Positions 1 through 8,891 of a stretch of DNA of 16,970 nt are shown here, in pieces. This DNA is from JBAXGW01 sp037139195 (lineage in GTDB: Bacteria > Bacteroidota > Bacteroidia > Bacteroidales > JAHJDW01). The stretch covers positions 1 through 16,970 of the forward strand of contig JBAXGW010000080.1 of NCBI GenBank assembly GCA_037139195.1, given 5' to 3'. Each line of letters starts with the position of its first letter. Position 1 is the first letter of the stretch. The notes beneath the pieces were generated by a model, which searched no databases, was not told the DNA's origin, and saw only the letters and a program-made list of their open reading frames with translations. The position numbers were made by a program, and so were the translations under genes.

Positions 1-49
1 TGCTTATTTTGTTGATTTTCAGTAATTTATATTAATTTTTAACGAAGTA

Positions 50-2128
50 TTGTTACTAAAAGTAGTAGTAATTGATAGTTTAAATCAAATTGCTAAAGAC
101 TCAATAAATATTGTTATTTTGCAATCACCAGTAGTTTATGCTGGGATAGACCAACAAATATGCAGAGGAGACACAGCTGTATTGACTGCAACTGGAATTT
201 GTAATGGCTGTACTTACACATGGTATGGTTCCCCTTATTCGAATATACAGAATTGGAATCCGATTAAAGTAGCCCCAACAGTGACAACTACATACACAAT
301 AATGGTTGCCAATCAAAATGGTTGTCAAAACTCTGATAATGTTGTAGTGTCTGTTAAAGGAACTGGGCTGTTTTCTTCTACAAACAAAATATGTATCAAC
401 GATACTATTACTATTGGTAGCTCAATGCAAAATGTCAGCTATTTATGGAATAATGGAGCGCAAACTGCAACAATAAGCGTTTCGCCAACCACCACCACTA
501 CATACTTATTAACAGCAAGTAATGCTATAAATGGTTGTACCGAAACAATAGATCATATTGTAAAAGTAGAAACCCAATTACCACAACTTGTTATTTGCCC
601 TGATCAAACAGTATGTCCTTTAAGACCAACAACAGTTAGTGTCTTTAGCACAAATTCTGATACTTATAAATGGTCAAACAACAATTTTGGTTCGGTAATT
701 GGAGTTTATCCATCGCAAACTACTACATATTCTGTTACAGCAACTAATGCATGTGGAAATGCTTATGATTATTGCATTGTTCAAGTAGATACCAGTTGCA
801 ATTTAATATCTGGGAATGTATATTTTGATATAAATAATAATTCAATTTATGATGTAGGAGACTTGCCAGCTGCATATAATACAATAAGTATTTCTAGTCA
901 ATATACAAACACCTCAAATACTGGGCATTTTAATTATTATATGCCTGATGGGACGTATACAATTACACCAATATTATATAATGGAAATTTACTTAACAGT
1001 TCGTTTATCCCTTCAAACTATAGCGTAACTGTTAACAATAGCCAAAATTTATCGAGTATTAGTAATAATTTTCTTTTGACTCCAGTTTTCAGTGATTTAA
1101 AAACCTATTTAACTAATACTGTTTCTAGAATTGGCTTTAACTTTAATGTTAGTTTAACATTTGCCTCTTGGGGATTGCCCTCAAAGGGATCCATTAAATA
1201 TGTTCATCCAGAAAATTTTCAATTACTATCTTCTTCCATTCAACCTGATTCAACCATAAATGATACTTTATATTTTAATTTTGGAGAAATAAACCAGTAT
1301 GGTTCTGGTATTTCATTTAGTTATTATATCCCAACTTCAATTACGGCAGGTTACACAACTTATGCTTATTCTAAAATATATGGAGGCACTGGTGTAGACA
1401 ATATTTTAAATAATAACGAATATTTACTTCCTATAACAGCAGTTGCATCTTATGACCCGAACGATAAAAAATCGATACCAGAAAAATATTATACCCCAGA
1501 AATGCTTGCCAATAATGATTCGATTATTTATACCATACGTTTTCAGAATACAGGAACGGATACCGCTATTAATATTAGAGTTACCGATACATTAAGCGAA
1601 AAACTAGATATTACTACTTTTGAAATGCTAGGCGCAAGTCATCCGTATTCGTATACTATAAAAGGGAAAGGTATTGTTGAATGGAAATTCTTAAATATTA
1701 TGCTTACAGATAGTACTACAAATGAAGAAAAAAGTCATGGTGTTATAAGTTACAGAATTAAACCAAAATCAACTTTTGCATTAAGAGATTCTATAGAAAA
1801 CACAGCCCAAATCTTCTTTGATTTCAATTCGCCTGTTGCAACTAATAAATCAGTTATTTATCAGCAATCTGAAGTTTCAAGTATTAGTCATTTCAAAAAT
1901 CAACAATCATTTTTATTATATCCAAATCCAGCTAATAGCATTATGTATATAGAATGTAAAAATAATGGAGAGTATCAAATACTTGATATTACAGGAAAAT
2001 TGCTCCAAAAAGGAGAAATAACAAACAATAAAACAGAAATTCAAATAGAATCGCTTGCAAAAGGCACTTATATTTTGCAAGTAATAGATTCAAATGGAAA
2101 AAACTATAAACTTTTCAGCAAAAAATAA
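50..2128 (+). CDS. T9SS-sorted surface protein, 5'-incomplete (Ig-like / SdrD-B-like / DUF7619-like)
   Basis: This is the C-terminal part of a large secreted protein of unknown ligand. In order it has two to three Ig-like modules of about 70-80 residues with paired cysteines (residues 1-250), an SdrD-B-like domain beginning near residue 250 (ISGNVYFDINNN), a DUF7619-like conserved repeat domain introduced by YDPNDKKS near residue 470 and containing YTIRFQNTGTDTA, and a type A T9SS sorting domain at 620-692 (LLYPNPANS ... GTYILQV). The listed start is a TTG; the frame is open only from 26, after a TAA at 23-25. No signal peptide is visible, although a T9SS cargo needs one to reach the periplasm. 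The first residues look like the last strand of another Ig module, so this is probably the remains or 3' part of a longer gene rather than a complete one. Domain calls are from pattern recognition. Confidence 0.75.
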   Translation: MLLKVVVIDSLNQIAKDSINIVILQSPVVYAGIDQQICRGDTAVLTATGICNGCTYTWYGSPYSNIQNWNPIKVAPTVTTTYTIMVANQNGCQNSDNVVVSVKGTGLFSSTNKICINDTITIGSSMQNVSYLWNNGAQTATISVSPTTTTTYLLTASNAINGCTETIDHIVKVETQLPQLVICPDQTVCPLRPTTVSVFSTNSDTYKWSNNNFGSVIGVYPSQTTTYSVTATNACGNAYDYCIVQVDTSCNLISGNVYFDINNNSIYDVGDLPAAYNTISISSQYTNTSNTGHFNYYMPDGTYTITPILYNGNLLNSSFIPSNYSVTVNNSQNLSSISNNFLLTPVFSDLKTYLTNTVSRIGFNFNVSLTFASWGLPSKGSIKYVHPENFQLLSSSIQPDSTINDTLYFNFGEINQYGSGISFSYYIPTSITAGYTTYAYSKIYGGTGVDNILNNNEYLLPITAVASYDPNDKKSIPEKYYTPEMLANNDSIIYTIRFQNTGTDTAINIRVTDTLSEKLDITTFEMLGASHPYSYTIKGKGIVEWKFLNIMLTDSTTNEEKSHGVISYRIKPKSTFALRDSIENTAQIFFDFNSPVATNKSVIYQQSEVSSISHFKNQQSFLLYPNPANSIMYIECKNNGEYQILDITGKLLQKGEITNNKTEIQIESLAKGTYILQVIDSNGKNYKLFSKK

Positions 2129-2154
2129 TACTTTTAACAATGTGACTTTAATTA

Positions 2155-2189
2155 AAAACGCCAACTTGGAAAGTCCTTGTTGGCGTTTT
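2155..2189. terminator. Bidirectional intrinsic terminator between convergent genes
   Basis: A perfect 11-base inverted repeat (AAAACGCCAAC at 2155-2165, GTTGGCGTTTT at 2179-2189) encloses a 13-base loop that can form a further GGA/TCC pairing. The GC-rich core is flanked by A's on the left and T's on the right, so it can terminate transcription in both directions. It lies between the stop of the forward surface-protein frame (2128) and the stop of the reverse ABC-F gene (2212). Confidence 0.85.
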
Positions 2190-2211
2190 AATATTGTTAT
2201 GTTAAGCTCCT

Positions 2212-3825
2212 TTATCTTAGCATTTCTGCTCTTCGGGCTTTTATGCTGTCGTCTTGAAGGTAATCTTCAAAATTCATGTACTTGTCTATTGTTCCTTTAG
2301 GAGTAAGTTCAATTACACGGTCGCACACCGTTCTTAAAAACTCGTGGTCATGCGAAATCATTAAAATTTGACCAGGGAAATTAATCATATTATTATTAAA
2401 TGCCTGAATAGATTCCATGTCAAGATGATTTGTAGGATGATCAAGAATGATAACATTGGGTTGTTTCAACATCATTTTTGCAATCATACAACGCATTTTT
2501 TCCCCGCCAGATAATACTTTTGTGCTTTTCATAATGTCTTCGCCAGAGAAAAGCATTTTGCCTAGGTAACCACGCAAGAAACTTTCATCTGTATTGCTTG
2601 AATATTGAGCAAGCCAATCAATTAGGGTAATATCTTTTGTAAAAAATTCGGTATTATCAAGAGGCAAATACGCAAAGGTAATTGTAACGCCCCATTCAAA
2701 AGTTCCACTAGTTGCTTGTTCTTCCTCCACAAGAATTTTGAAAAGCGAAGTTACGGCTCTATTGTCTTTTGAAATAATAGCAATTTTCTCGTTTTTATTA
2801 ACTACAAAACTAATGTCTTTGAATAATGTTACACCATCTTGTTTTAAACAAAGGTCGTCGATACGTAATATTCTATCTCCTGCAGGACGTTCGGGTTGAA
2901 AAATAATTCCAGGATAGCGACGAGTTGATGGCGAAATATCTTCCACTTTTAATTTTTCAAGCATTTTTTTTCTGCTTGTTGTTTGTTTAGATTTTGAGGC
3001 ATTTGCACTAAAACGAGCAATAAATTCGAGCAATTCTTTTCGCTTTTCATCTGCTTTTTTATTATCGTTCGCTTTTTGACGTAAAGCTAATTGGCTCGAT
3101 TCGTACCAGAACGAGTAATTACCCGAAAACATATTTACTTTGCCATAATCTATATCAACAATATCGGTACAAACGTTGTCGAGAAAATGCCTGTCATGCG
3201 AAACCACTATTACGGTATTTTCGCAATTTGCTAGATAGTTTTCAAGCCACAAAACAGTTTCAAGATCGAGGTCATTTGTTGGTTCATCAAGCAACAAGTT
3301 ATCAGGATTTCCATATAATGCTTGAGCAAGTAAAACTCTAACTTTTTCCTTCCCATTTAAATCTGACATTAAGCAATAATGCAAATCTTCCTTAATGCCT
3401 AATCCACTTAGTAATTCAGCGGCATCACTTTCGGCAGTCCAACCGCCCATTGCAGCAAATTCATCTTCAAGCTTTGCAGCTAGCATCCCATCTTCTTCCG
3501 AAAAATCGGGTTTTTCATACAGAGCGTCTTTTCTGTTTTTAAGAATTGCCATTTCCTTATGACCCAATAATACAGTATCTAAAACCGAAAATGCATCAAA
3601 TTCGTTATGGTCTTGCTTCAAGACTGAAAGGCGTTCGCCTGAGCCAATTTGAATTGTGCCTCTAGTTAGGTCTAGTTCGCCAGTTATTAGTTTTAAAAAA
3701 GTAGATTTTCCAGCTCCATTAGCTCCGATAATACCATAGCAGTTCCCAGCTGTAAATTTTAAGCTAACATCAGAAAATAATGGTTTTTTGCCAAATTGAA
3801 TGGCGATATTTGATACAGTAATCAT
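2212..3825 (-). CDS. ABC-F family ATPase, YbiT-like
   Basis: This is a soluble, two-nucleotide-binding-domain ABC-F protein of 537 residues, close to the length of YbiT. ABC-F proteins act at the ribosome rather than in a transporter, and no membrane segments are visible. NBD1 has Walker A GANGAGKS (34-41), a non-canonical signature around SDLNGKEK (154-161), Walker B NLLLDE (176-181) and switch His210. A charged linker spans about 245-300. NBD2 has a degraded P-loop (around 349-362, no Walker lysine), an intact LSGGE (438-442), and Walker B ending LDH (461-463), where the catalytic Glu is replaced by His. Only the composite site NBD1-Walker A/NBD2-signature keeps consensus residues. The start is the ATG at 3823-3825. 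The gene is convergent with the surface-protein frame and shares its terminator. Resistance-type ABC-F function is possible but nothing here supports it over a housekeeping role. Confidence 0.92.
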   Translation of the reverse strand: MITVSNIAIQFGKKPLFSDVSLKFTAGNCYGIIGANGAGKSTFLKLITGELDLTRGTIQIGSGERLSVLKQDHNEFDAFSVLDTVLLGHKEMAILKNRKDALYEKPDFSEEDGMLAAKLEDEFAAMGGWTAESDAAELLSGLGIKEDLHYCLMSDLNGKEKVRVLLAQALYGNPDNLLLDEPTNDLDLETVLWLENYLANCENTVIVVSHDRHFLDNVCTDIVDIDYGKVNMFSGNYSFWYESSQLALRQKANDNKKADEKRKELLEFIARFSANASKSKQTTSRKKMLEKLKVEDISPSTRRYPGIIFQPERPAGDRILRIDDLCLKQDGVTLFKDISFVVNKNEKIAIISKDNRAVTSLFKILVEEEQATSGTFEWGVTITFAYLPLDNTEFFTKDITLIDWLAQYSSNTDESFLRGYLGKMLFSGEDIMKSTKVLSGGEKMRCMIAKMMLKQPNVIILDHPTNHLDMESIQAFNNNMINFPGQILMISHDHEFLRTVCDRVIELTPKGTIDKYMNFEDYLQDDSIKARRAEMLR

Positions 3826-3842
3826 TAATTAAATATTTTATG

Positions 3843-3850
3843 CAAAAATA
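3843..3850 (-). promoter_or_regulatory. Candidate -7 box for the ABC-F gene
   Basis: On the reverse strand this reads TATTTTTG, matching the Bacteroidota -7 consensus TAnnTTTG, 17 bases before the ABC-F ATG. I see no good TTTG -33 box at the expected distance, so the call rests on one element in AT-rich DNA. Confidence 0.3.
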
Positions 3851-4030
3851 GGCAATACAAATATATTATTTATATTATTTCAAATAAATACTTGACAAAT
3901 CATTGATTTTAACCAATAATAATAGAAATTATTTACAAATTAAATTTTTTGACTTAACTAGAATCACTTATAAAAGCTTAAAAAATATAGATAAATACAG
4001 AATAGTAGCGTATTAAAAAGGTTTGTTGAT

Positions 4031-4128
4031 TGAATATTAGCATTTTAGAATTGCAATTAACATATATTAACTTAATAAAAGTTAATTTCATATAATATCA
4101 ATTTTTTTAAGAAGAATGCTAATATTCA
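4031..4128. repeat. Inverted-repeat element with 14-base perfect terminal repeats
   Basis: TGAATATTAGCATT (4031-4044) is the exact reverse complement of 4115-4128. Inside lies a second hairpin, ATTAACTT (4066-4073) with AAGTTAAT (4079-4086) and a 5-base loop. GAT occurs directly outside both ends (4028-4030 and 4129-4131), which could be a 3-base target duplication or chance. It resembles a small MITE-like element, or a structured leader or regulatory element upstream of the protease gene. It contains no reading frame of note. Confidence 0.5.
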
Positions 4129-4269
4129 GATATACAGATTGATATCTAAGTTAAAAAGTGCTTGATTGTATTTGATTTAGAACATAACTATAAAATAAGT
4201 GCTTTTCACATTCCTATATCATAATTTAGTGTTAAATAATTATTTAGCCACCCTAATTCTATAAATTTT

Positions 4270-7200
4270 ATGAGAAAAAAGATTACACTTTTCATCTTGT
4301 CGTTGATTCTAGCAACATCAATGACTTTTGCACAAAAAGTAGGCGTGAAGCCCAAAGTTGCTGCAACAAATTCTATTAGCAATCTGTACAATCAAGGTAC
4401 GTATGTTGCCCCTGAAAATCCAATTAGTGCTAATGAGAGAAGCTTATTAGCAGCACCCAATGTTGTAAGAATAGCTCCAGTTGATGTTGCGGCCTTAGCA
4501 ATTGAAGATCGTCAAAATGATTCAAAAGGAGTTCTAACGCGCTCAGCCCAATCTATTCCTGTTAATCAAAATATGATCAGTGAAGGAACTTGGTCCTATC
4601 TTTCAAATGGGAATAGGGTTTGCAGATTGAAATTAGGATCAATAGGTGCTTCTGCAATTGTTTTAGCTTATAATAGCTTTAAATTGCCTGCAAATTCAAG
4701 ATTGTACTTATACAATGAAACAGGAACACAAATTGTTGGTCCAATTACAAGTGAAAATAACCCATTAGATGGATATTATTCAACTGAAATGATTCAAGGT
4801 GATATGGTTACGCTAGAATACATTGAAGATAAGAACTTTATTGATGTAACAAAACCATCTACAGCATTAATTAATATTGAATCACTAGGATATGTTTATA
4901 GAGATGCTGAAATAGTTAGTAGATTTGCTCCAACAACACGTTCAACTGGTTGGGGTCAATCAGAAACATGTGAAGTAAATGTTAATTGTCCAGAAGGCAC
5001 AAATTGGCAAAAACAGAAAAGAGGAGTAGCTGAAATCTTTGTATATGATGGATCTCAATGGGGCTGGTGTTCTGGAGATTTAGTTAATAACACAAGCAAT
5101 AATGGAACCCCATACTTTCTTACTGCCGATCATTGTGGTGGAGGTTCCGCTGCAAACATTATTAGCCAATGGCAATTTTATTTTAAATTTGAAGCTCCTT
5201 CTTGTACAACACCTGGATCAGCACCTGCATATATTACAATTACTGGTGCAACTAAAAAAGCAAGAGGAAATATGACTGGAGGTACCGACTTTTTATTATT
5301 ATTATTAAACTCAACTCCTGGATCAAATTGCAATCCATATTATAATGGTTGGGATAGAACTAATACAGCAAGTCCTAGTGGTGTTTCTATACATCATCCT
5401 GCTGGCGATATAAAGAAAATATCTACTTATTCAACTACATTAACTACTGCTTCATACTCTGGATGTGCAGCAAGTTCTCATTGGCAAGTTACTTGGGCTC
5501 AAACCGCAACAAATAGAGGTGTTACTGAAGGTGGTTCTTCAGGCTCTCCAATTTTTAATTCAGCTGGTTTGCAAGTTGGAACATTAACAGGAGGCTCATC
5601 TTATTGTGCTACTCCTACAAGCCCTGATATGTACGGTAAATTTTTTAAACATTGGGATGCTAATGGTACAACTTCTGATTTACAATTAAAACCTTGGCTT
5701 GATCCAACAAACACTGGTGCAACTACTTGTATAGGTTATGATCCTTATGCAGCTGCAGCTGCTCCTGTTTCAGAATTTTCAGCTAATTCTACTAGCATAT
5801 ATACAGGTGGACAAGTAACTTTTTCTGATTTATCTACTAATGTTCCTACATCTTGGGCTTGGACTGTAACTCCATCAACTGGTGTTACTTATTTAAGTTC
5901 AACTAGTGCTACATCTCAAAATCCAGTTATGTCATTTGCAAATGCAGGACAATACACAATAACTCTTAGAGCTACAAATACTTATGGTGCTGGAAATTTA
6001 AATACAAAAACAAATTATATAACCGTTACAACAGCTCCATTAGGCACTACTTGCGATACTGTTTGGCCTTCTTCGTTCAGTGGCGCTTGTCTTGATAGCA
6101 TTACTGTTTATATACCAGATGCTGTTTCTCCTGCTGATTCAGGCTACCTTACAGGTTGTAATGCATATAAAGATAAAGAAAAAGCAATGAAATTTGTTGC
6201 TCCTGTAGCTACAACTATTTCTGATGTTTTTGTTCTTTATGCTTTAAAAGCTGGAACGACAGGAACAACAACAGTGAAAATTTATGGTGATAATGGTGGT
6301 ATTCCTGGAACTTTACTTGGAACAAGTGCTGCTATTACTAAAGCTAATATTGATACTACAAATCAAGGGTTAAACTACAATAATAAATATCATTTTACTA
6401 CTCCTATTTCTGTGTCAGGAACCTATTATGTGAGCGTTGTATTGCCTACTACATGGACAAATGGAACAAATGAACTAGCAATTTGGAGTGAGAATATTAG
6501 TTGTAGTACAGGTTCTCAAAATGCTGGTTATGAGTATTGGAATACAACAGGTACAACTTACGCATGGGCTTCATTTTTAACTAATTACGGGGTAAATATC
6601 GATATGGCAATTATTCCTGTAACAGGAAATTGTACATCACCTGTTAGTGTTACAACATCAGCAAATCCTACAACAATTTGTAAAGGTGCTACTTCACAGC
6701 TTACAGCTACACCTTCTGGAGGTACAACTTATACTTATGCATGGTCTCCATCTACAAGTTTGAGTGCAGCAAATATTGCTAACCCTGTTGCTACACCTTC
6801 AGTAAGCACAACATATTTTGTTACGGTAACAAGTGGAGGCCAAACTGCTACATCGTCAGTCGCTGTTATAGTAACTCCATTGCCAACAGCAAATGCCGGA
6901 AATGATAAAACTATTTGCTCTGGTACATCTACTACATTAACTGCAACTGGTGGTGGAACTTATGCATGGAGTAATAGTGGTGGTTCTTCTGCAACAACTA
7001 TTGCACTAAGTCCTACAACAGTTACTACATATACAGTTACAGTTACTAGTTCTGGATGTAGTGCTAGTGATGCTGCTGTTGTTTATGTAAACACATCTCC
7101 AACTGCAAATGCTGGTAACGATGCAACCATTTGTTCAGGCACATCAACCACTTTAACTGCAACAGGCGGCGGTACTTATGCTTGGAGTAATAGTGGTGGT

Positions 7201-8703
7201 TCTTCTGCAACAACTATTTCATTAAGCCCAACAACAACTACTACATATACTGTTACTGTTACAAGTTCTGGTTGTAATGCTACTGACGCAGCTGTTGTTA
7301 TTGTAAATGCTACACCTACTGCAAATGCTGGTAATGACAAAACAATTTGTGAAGGTGCATCTACAACATTAACCGCAACCGGTGGTGGTTCTTATGCATG
7401 GAGCAACAATGGAGGCTCATCTGCAACTACTTCATCATTATATCCTACAACAACCACTACGTATACAGTAACTGTTTCGAATTCTGGATGCTCTGCTACA
7501 GATATTGCAGTTGTAAATGTAAATCCTTTGCCAACAGTTAATGCAGGAAATGATGCTACAATTTGCACTGGACAATCAGTTGATTTAGCCGCAACTGGAA
7601 CAAATGTTACTACTTATACATGGACAGGTCAATCTGCTGGAGCATTATATACTGTTACACCTACTACAACCACTACTTATATCGTAGCAGGAACAAATAA
7701 TTGTGGCTCAATAAGCGATAACGTTGTTGTAACTGTTAGTACAGTTGCTACCGTAAATGCAGGTTCTGATGTTACAATTTGTGCTGGACAAAGTGCTACA
7801 TTAGCTGTGTCAGCTGCTTCAAACACTACTTATGCTTGGAACACTCAGCCAGTTCAAACTACACCATCAATTTCAGTAAATCCTTCAACAACTACAACAT
7901 ATACTGTTTCTTCTACCAGTTCATGTGGAGTTGCTAGCGATAATGTTGTTGTTTTTGTAAATTCGGCACCTACAATTAGCGCAGGAAACGATGCTACAAT
8001 TTGTGCTGGTTCTTCAACTACTCTTACTGCAAGTGGTGGCGGAAACTATTTATGGAATAATAATGGAGGCACAAATGCAACTACAATTGCATTAAGTCCT
8101 TCGCAAACTACTACATACACTGTTACTGTTACAAGTTCGGGTTGTAGTGCTAGTGATGCTGCTGTTGTTTATGTTAATGCAATTCCTACATCTACTTTCT
8201 CTGTTAATCCAACAACTGTTGCACAAGGTGTACCAGCAACTATAACTTACACTGGAACTGCAAGTTCAGGTGCAACTTATAATTGGGGATTTAATGGCGG
8301 AAATGTAGCTTCAGGTAGTGGTCAAGGACCATATAGTGTGTCATGGGCAAATGTTAATGTTTATAATATAACATTATCAGTTACTGAAAATAATTGTACA
8401 TCTACAGTTACTACTACACCAATTGATGTTACTATCAATATTGGGTTAACAGAGGTTAACAGCTCTTCATTTAAAATGTATCCTAATCCTGCTAATAATG
8501 AATTAACAATTGAATTAAATGGCACATATTCTAATAATTCAACAATTGTTGTTTATAATATGATTGGAGAAGCGGTATTAAAATCAAATATTAATAGTTC
8601 TAAACAAGTGTTAGATTTAAATAATTTAAGCAATGGAACTTATTATATTTCGGTTAACAATGGAGAAAAATTAATTAAAGACAAATTTATTATAGTAAAA
8701 TAG
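4270..8703 (+). CDS. Secreted lysyl-endopeptidase-like serine protease with Ig/PKD tail and T9SS sorting domain
   Basis: This is a 1477-residue exported trypsin-fold (S1) protease. A signal peptide is cleaved near FA|Q (21/22) and a propeptide runs to about 225. The catalytic domain (about 226-492) has His288 in TADHC, Asp340 in GGTDF and Ser424 in GSSGSP, the arrangement of Achromobacter lysyl endopeptidase. Asp453 (SPDMYG) sits where, from memory, that enzyme has its lysine-binding Asp. It is followed by a PKD-like domain (497-590), a cysteine-containing beta-sandwich-like region (595-790), one divergent Ig module (794-871), six tandem modules (872-1305), a second PKD-like domain (1306-1392) and a type A T9SS domain (about 1399-1477, MYPNPANNE ... 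GTYYISV). It is expected at the cell surface or in the medium. The ATG is chosen because it begins a textbook signal peptide. It is monocistronic, with a terminator at 8725-8764. The domain bounds are estimates. Confidence 0.9.
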   Translation: MRKKITLFILSLILATSMTFAQKVGVKPKVAATNSISNLYNQGTYVAPENPISANERSLLAAPNVVRIAPVDVAALAIEDRQNDSKGVLTRSAQSIPVNQNMISEGTWSYLSNGNRVCRLKLGSIGASAIVLAYNSFKLPANSRLYLYNETGTQIVGPITSENNPLDGYYSTEMIQGDMVTLEYIEDKNFIDVTKPSTALINIESLGYVYRDAEIVSRFAPTTRSTGWGQSETCEVNVNCPEGTNWQKQKRGVAEIFVYDGSQWGWCSGDLVNNTSNNGTPYFLTADHCGGGSAANIISQWQFYFKFEAPSCTTPGSAPAYITITGATKKARGNMTGGTDFLLLLLNSTPGSNCNPYYNGWDRTNTASPSGVSIHHPAGDIKKISTYSTTLTTASYSGCAASSHWQVTWAQTATNRGVTEGGSSGSPIFNSAGLQVGTLTGGSSYCATPTSPDMYGKFFKHWDANGTTSDLQLKPWLDPTNTGATTCIGYDPYAAAAAPVSEFSANSTSIYTGGQVTFSDLSTNVPTSWAWTVTPSTGVTYLSSTSATSQNPVMSFANAGQYTITLRATNTYGAGNLNTKTNYITVTTAPLGTTCDTVWPSSFSGACLDSITVYIPDAVSPADSGYLTGCNAYKDKEKAMKFVAPVATTISDVFVLYALKAGTTGTTTVKIYGDNGGIPGTLLGTSAAITKANIDTTNQGLNYNNKYHFTTPISVSGTYYVSVVLPTTWTNGTNELAIWSENISCSTGSQNAGYEYWNTTGTTYAWASFLTNYGVNIDMAIIPVTGNCTSPVSVTTSANPTTICKGATSQLTATPSGGTTYTYAWSPSTSLSAANIANPVATPSVSTTYFVTVTSGGQTATSSVAVIVTPLPTANAGNDKTICSGTSTTLTATGGGTYAWSNSGGSSATTIALSPTTVTTYTVTVTSSGCSASDAAVVYVNTSPTANAGNDATICSGTSTTLTATGGGTYAWSNSGGSSATTISLSPTTTTTYTVTVTSSGCNATDAAVVIVNATPTANAGNDKTICEGASTTLTATGGGSYAWSNNGGSSATTSSLYPTTTTTYTVTVSNSGCSATDIAVVNVNPLPTVNAGNDATICTGQSVDLAATGTNVTTYTWTGQSAGALYTVTPTTTTTYIVAGTNNCGSISDNVVVTVSTVATVNAGSDVTICAGQSATLAVSAASNTTYAWNTQPVQTTPSISVNPSTTTTYTVSSTSSCGVASDNVVVFVNSAPTISAGNDATICAGSSTTLTASGGGNYLWNNNGGTNATTIALSPSQTTTYTVTVTSSGCSASDAAVVYVNAIPTSTFSVNPTTVAQGVPATITYTGTASSGATYNWGFNGGNVASGSGQGPYSVSWANVNVYNITLSVTENNCTSTVTTTPIDVTINIGLTEVNSSSFKMYPNPANNELTIELNGTYSNNSTIVVYNMIGEAVLKSNINSSKQVLDLNNLSNGTYYISVNNGEKLIKDKFIIVK
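6883..8184 (+). repeat. Six tandem 72-residue Ig-like modules in the protease tail
   Basis: The units are 6883-7098, 7099-7314, 7315-7530, 7531-7746, 7747-7968 and 7969-8184: 216 bases each except the fifth (222). Each starts P/ATxNAG(N/S)DxTIC or close to it, has a central YxW, then SPTTTTTYTVTV-like threonine-rich strands, and ends with a second Cys followed by a DxxVVxVN strand. There is one cysteine pair per unit, so a disulfide per module is plausible. Units 1-3 and 6 are one subtype (GGGxYxW, SGC), and units 4-5 another (TTYxW, NCGS/SCGV). Confidence 0.88.
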
Positions 8704-8724
8704 TTTTGTAATATCAATAGTTTG

Positions 8725-8764
8725 AGAGTCAAGCGTGGTATTCACCAAGCTTGGCTCTTTTTTT
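8725..8764 (+). terminator. Intrinsic terminator after the serine protease gene
   Basis: AGAGTCAAGCGTGG (8725-8738) pairs with CCAAGCTTGGCTCT (8745-8758) with one G-U pair and one mismatch. The stem is followed by a T run to 8764. It begins 21 bases after the protease stop. Confidence 0.8.
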
Positions 8765-8861
8765 GTTTTAAATCGCCTAATTTTCGACTAAACTAATTGA
8801 AAATATTTTTTTAAATAAATACTATATAAATGGTAGGATAACATCTAAAATATTTTTATAT

Positions 8862-8869
8862 TAGTTTTC
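8862..8869 (+). promoter_or_regulatory. Candidate -7 box for the DUF2271 gene
   Basis: TAGTTTTC is one base from TAnnTTTG and ends 22 bases before the ATG at 8892. The surrounding TTAGTTTTCTAAACT matches the segment upstream of the Prc-like gene (TTAGTTTTGTAAACT, from 16403) at 14 of 15 positions. No clear -33 box is visible. Confidence 0.35.
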
Positions 8870-8891
8870 TAAACTTATAAAAATATTTATT

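Larger units (their letters stand above)
3826..4269. other. 444-base AT-rich divergent intergenic region
   Basis: This region separates the divergent ABC-F and serine-protease genes. I find no convincing coding sequence in it. It must hold both promoters, but for the protease I see no clear TAnnTTTG box; TAATTTAG near 4222 is only a loose match. The middle holds a 98-base inverted-repeat element (4031-4128) with an inner hairpin, followed directly by a small hairpin AGATAT/ATATCT (4128-4133 with 4142-4147). Confidence 0.7.

Noticed and set aside
2094..2300. Small forward frame running through the terminator into the ABC-F gene
   Set aside because: It overlaps the end of the surface-protein frame, a strong terminator and the antisense of ABC-F. 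It has no start context.
6883..8184. CRISPR-like or satellite repeat array
   Set aside because: The repeats are 216 bases, contiguous, in frame, and conserved at protein rather than DNA level. They encode Ig-like modules.
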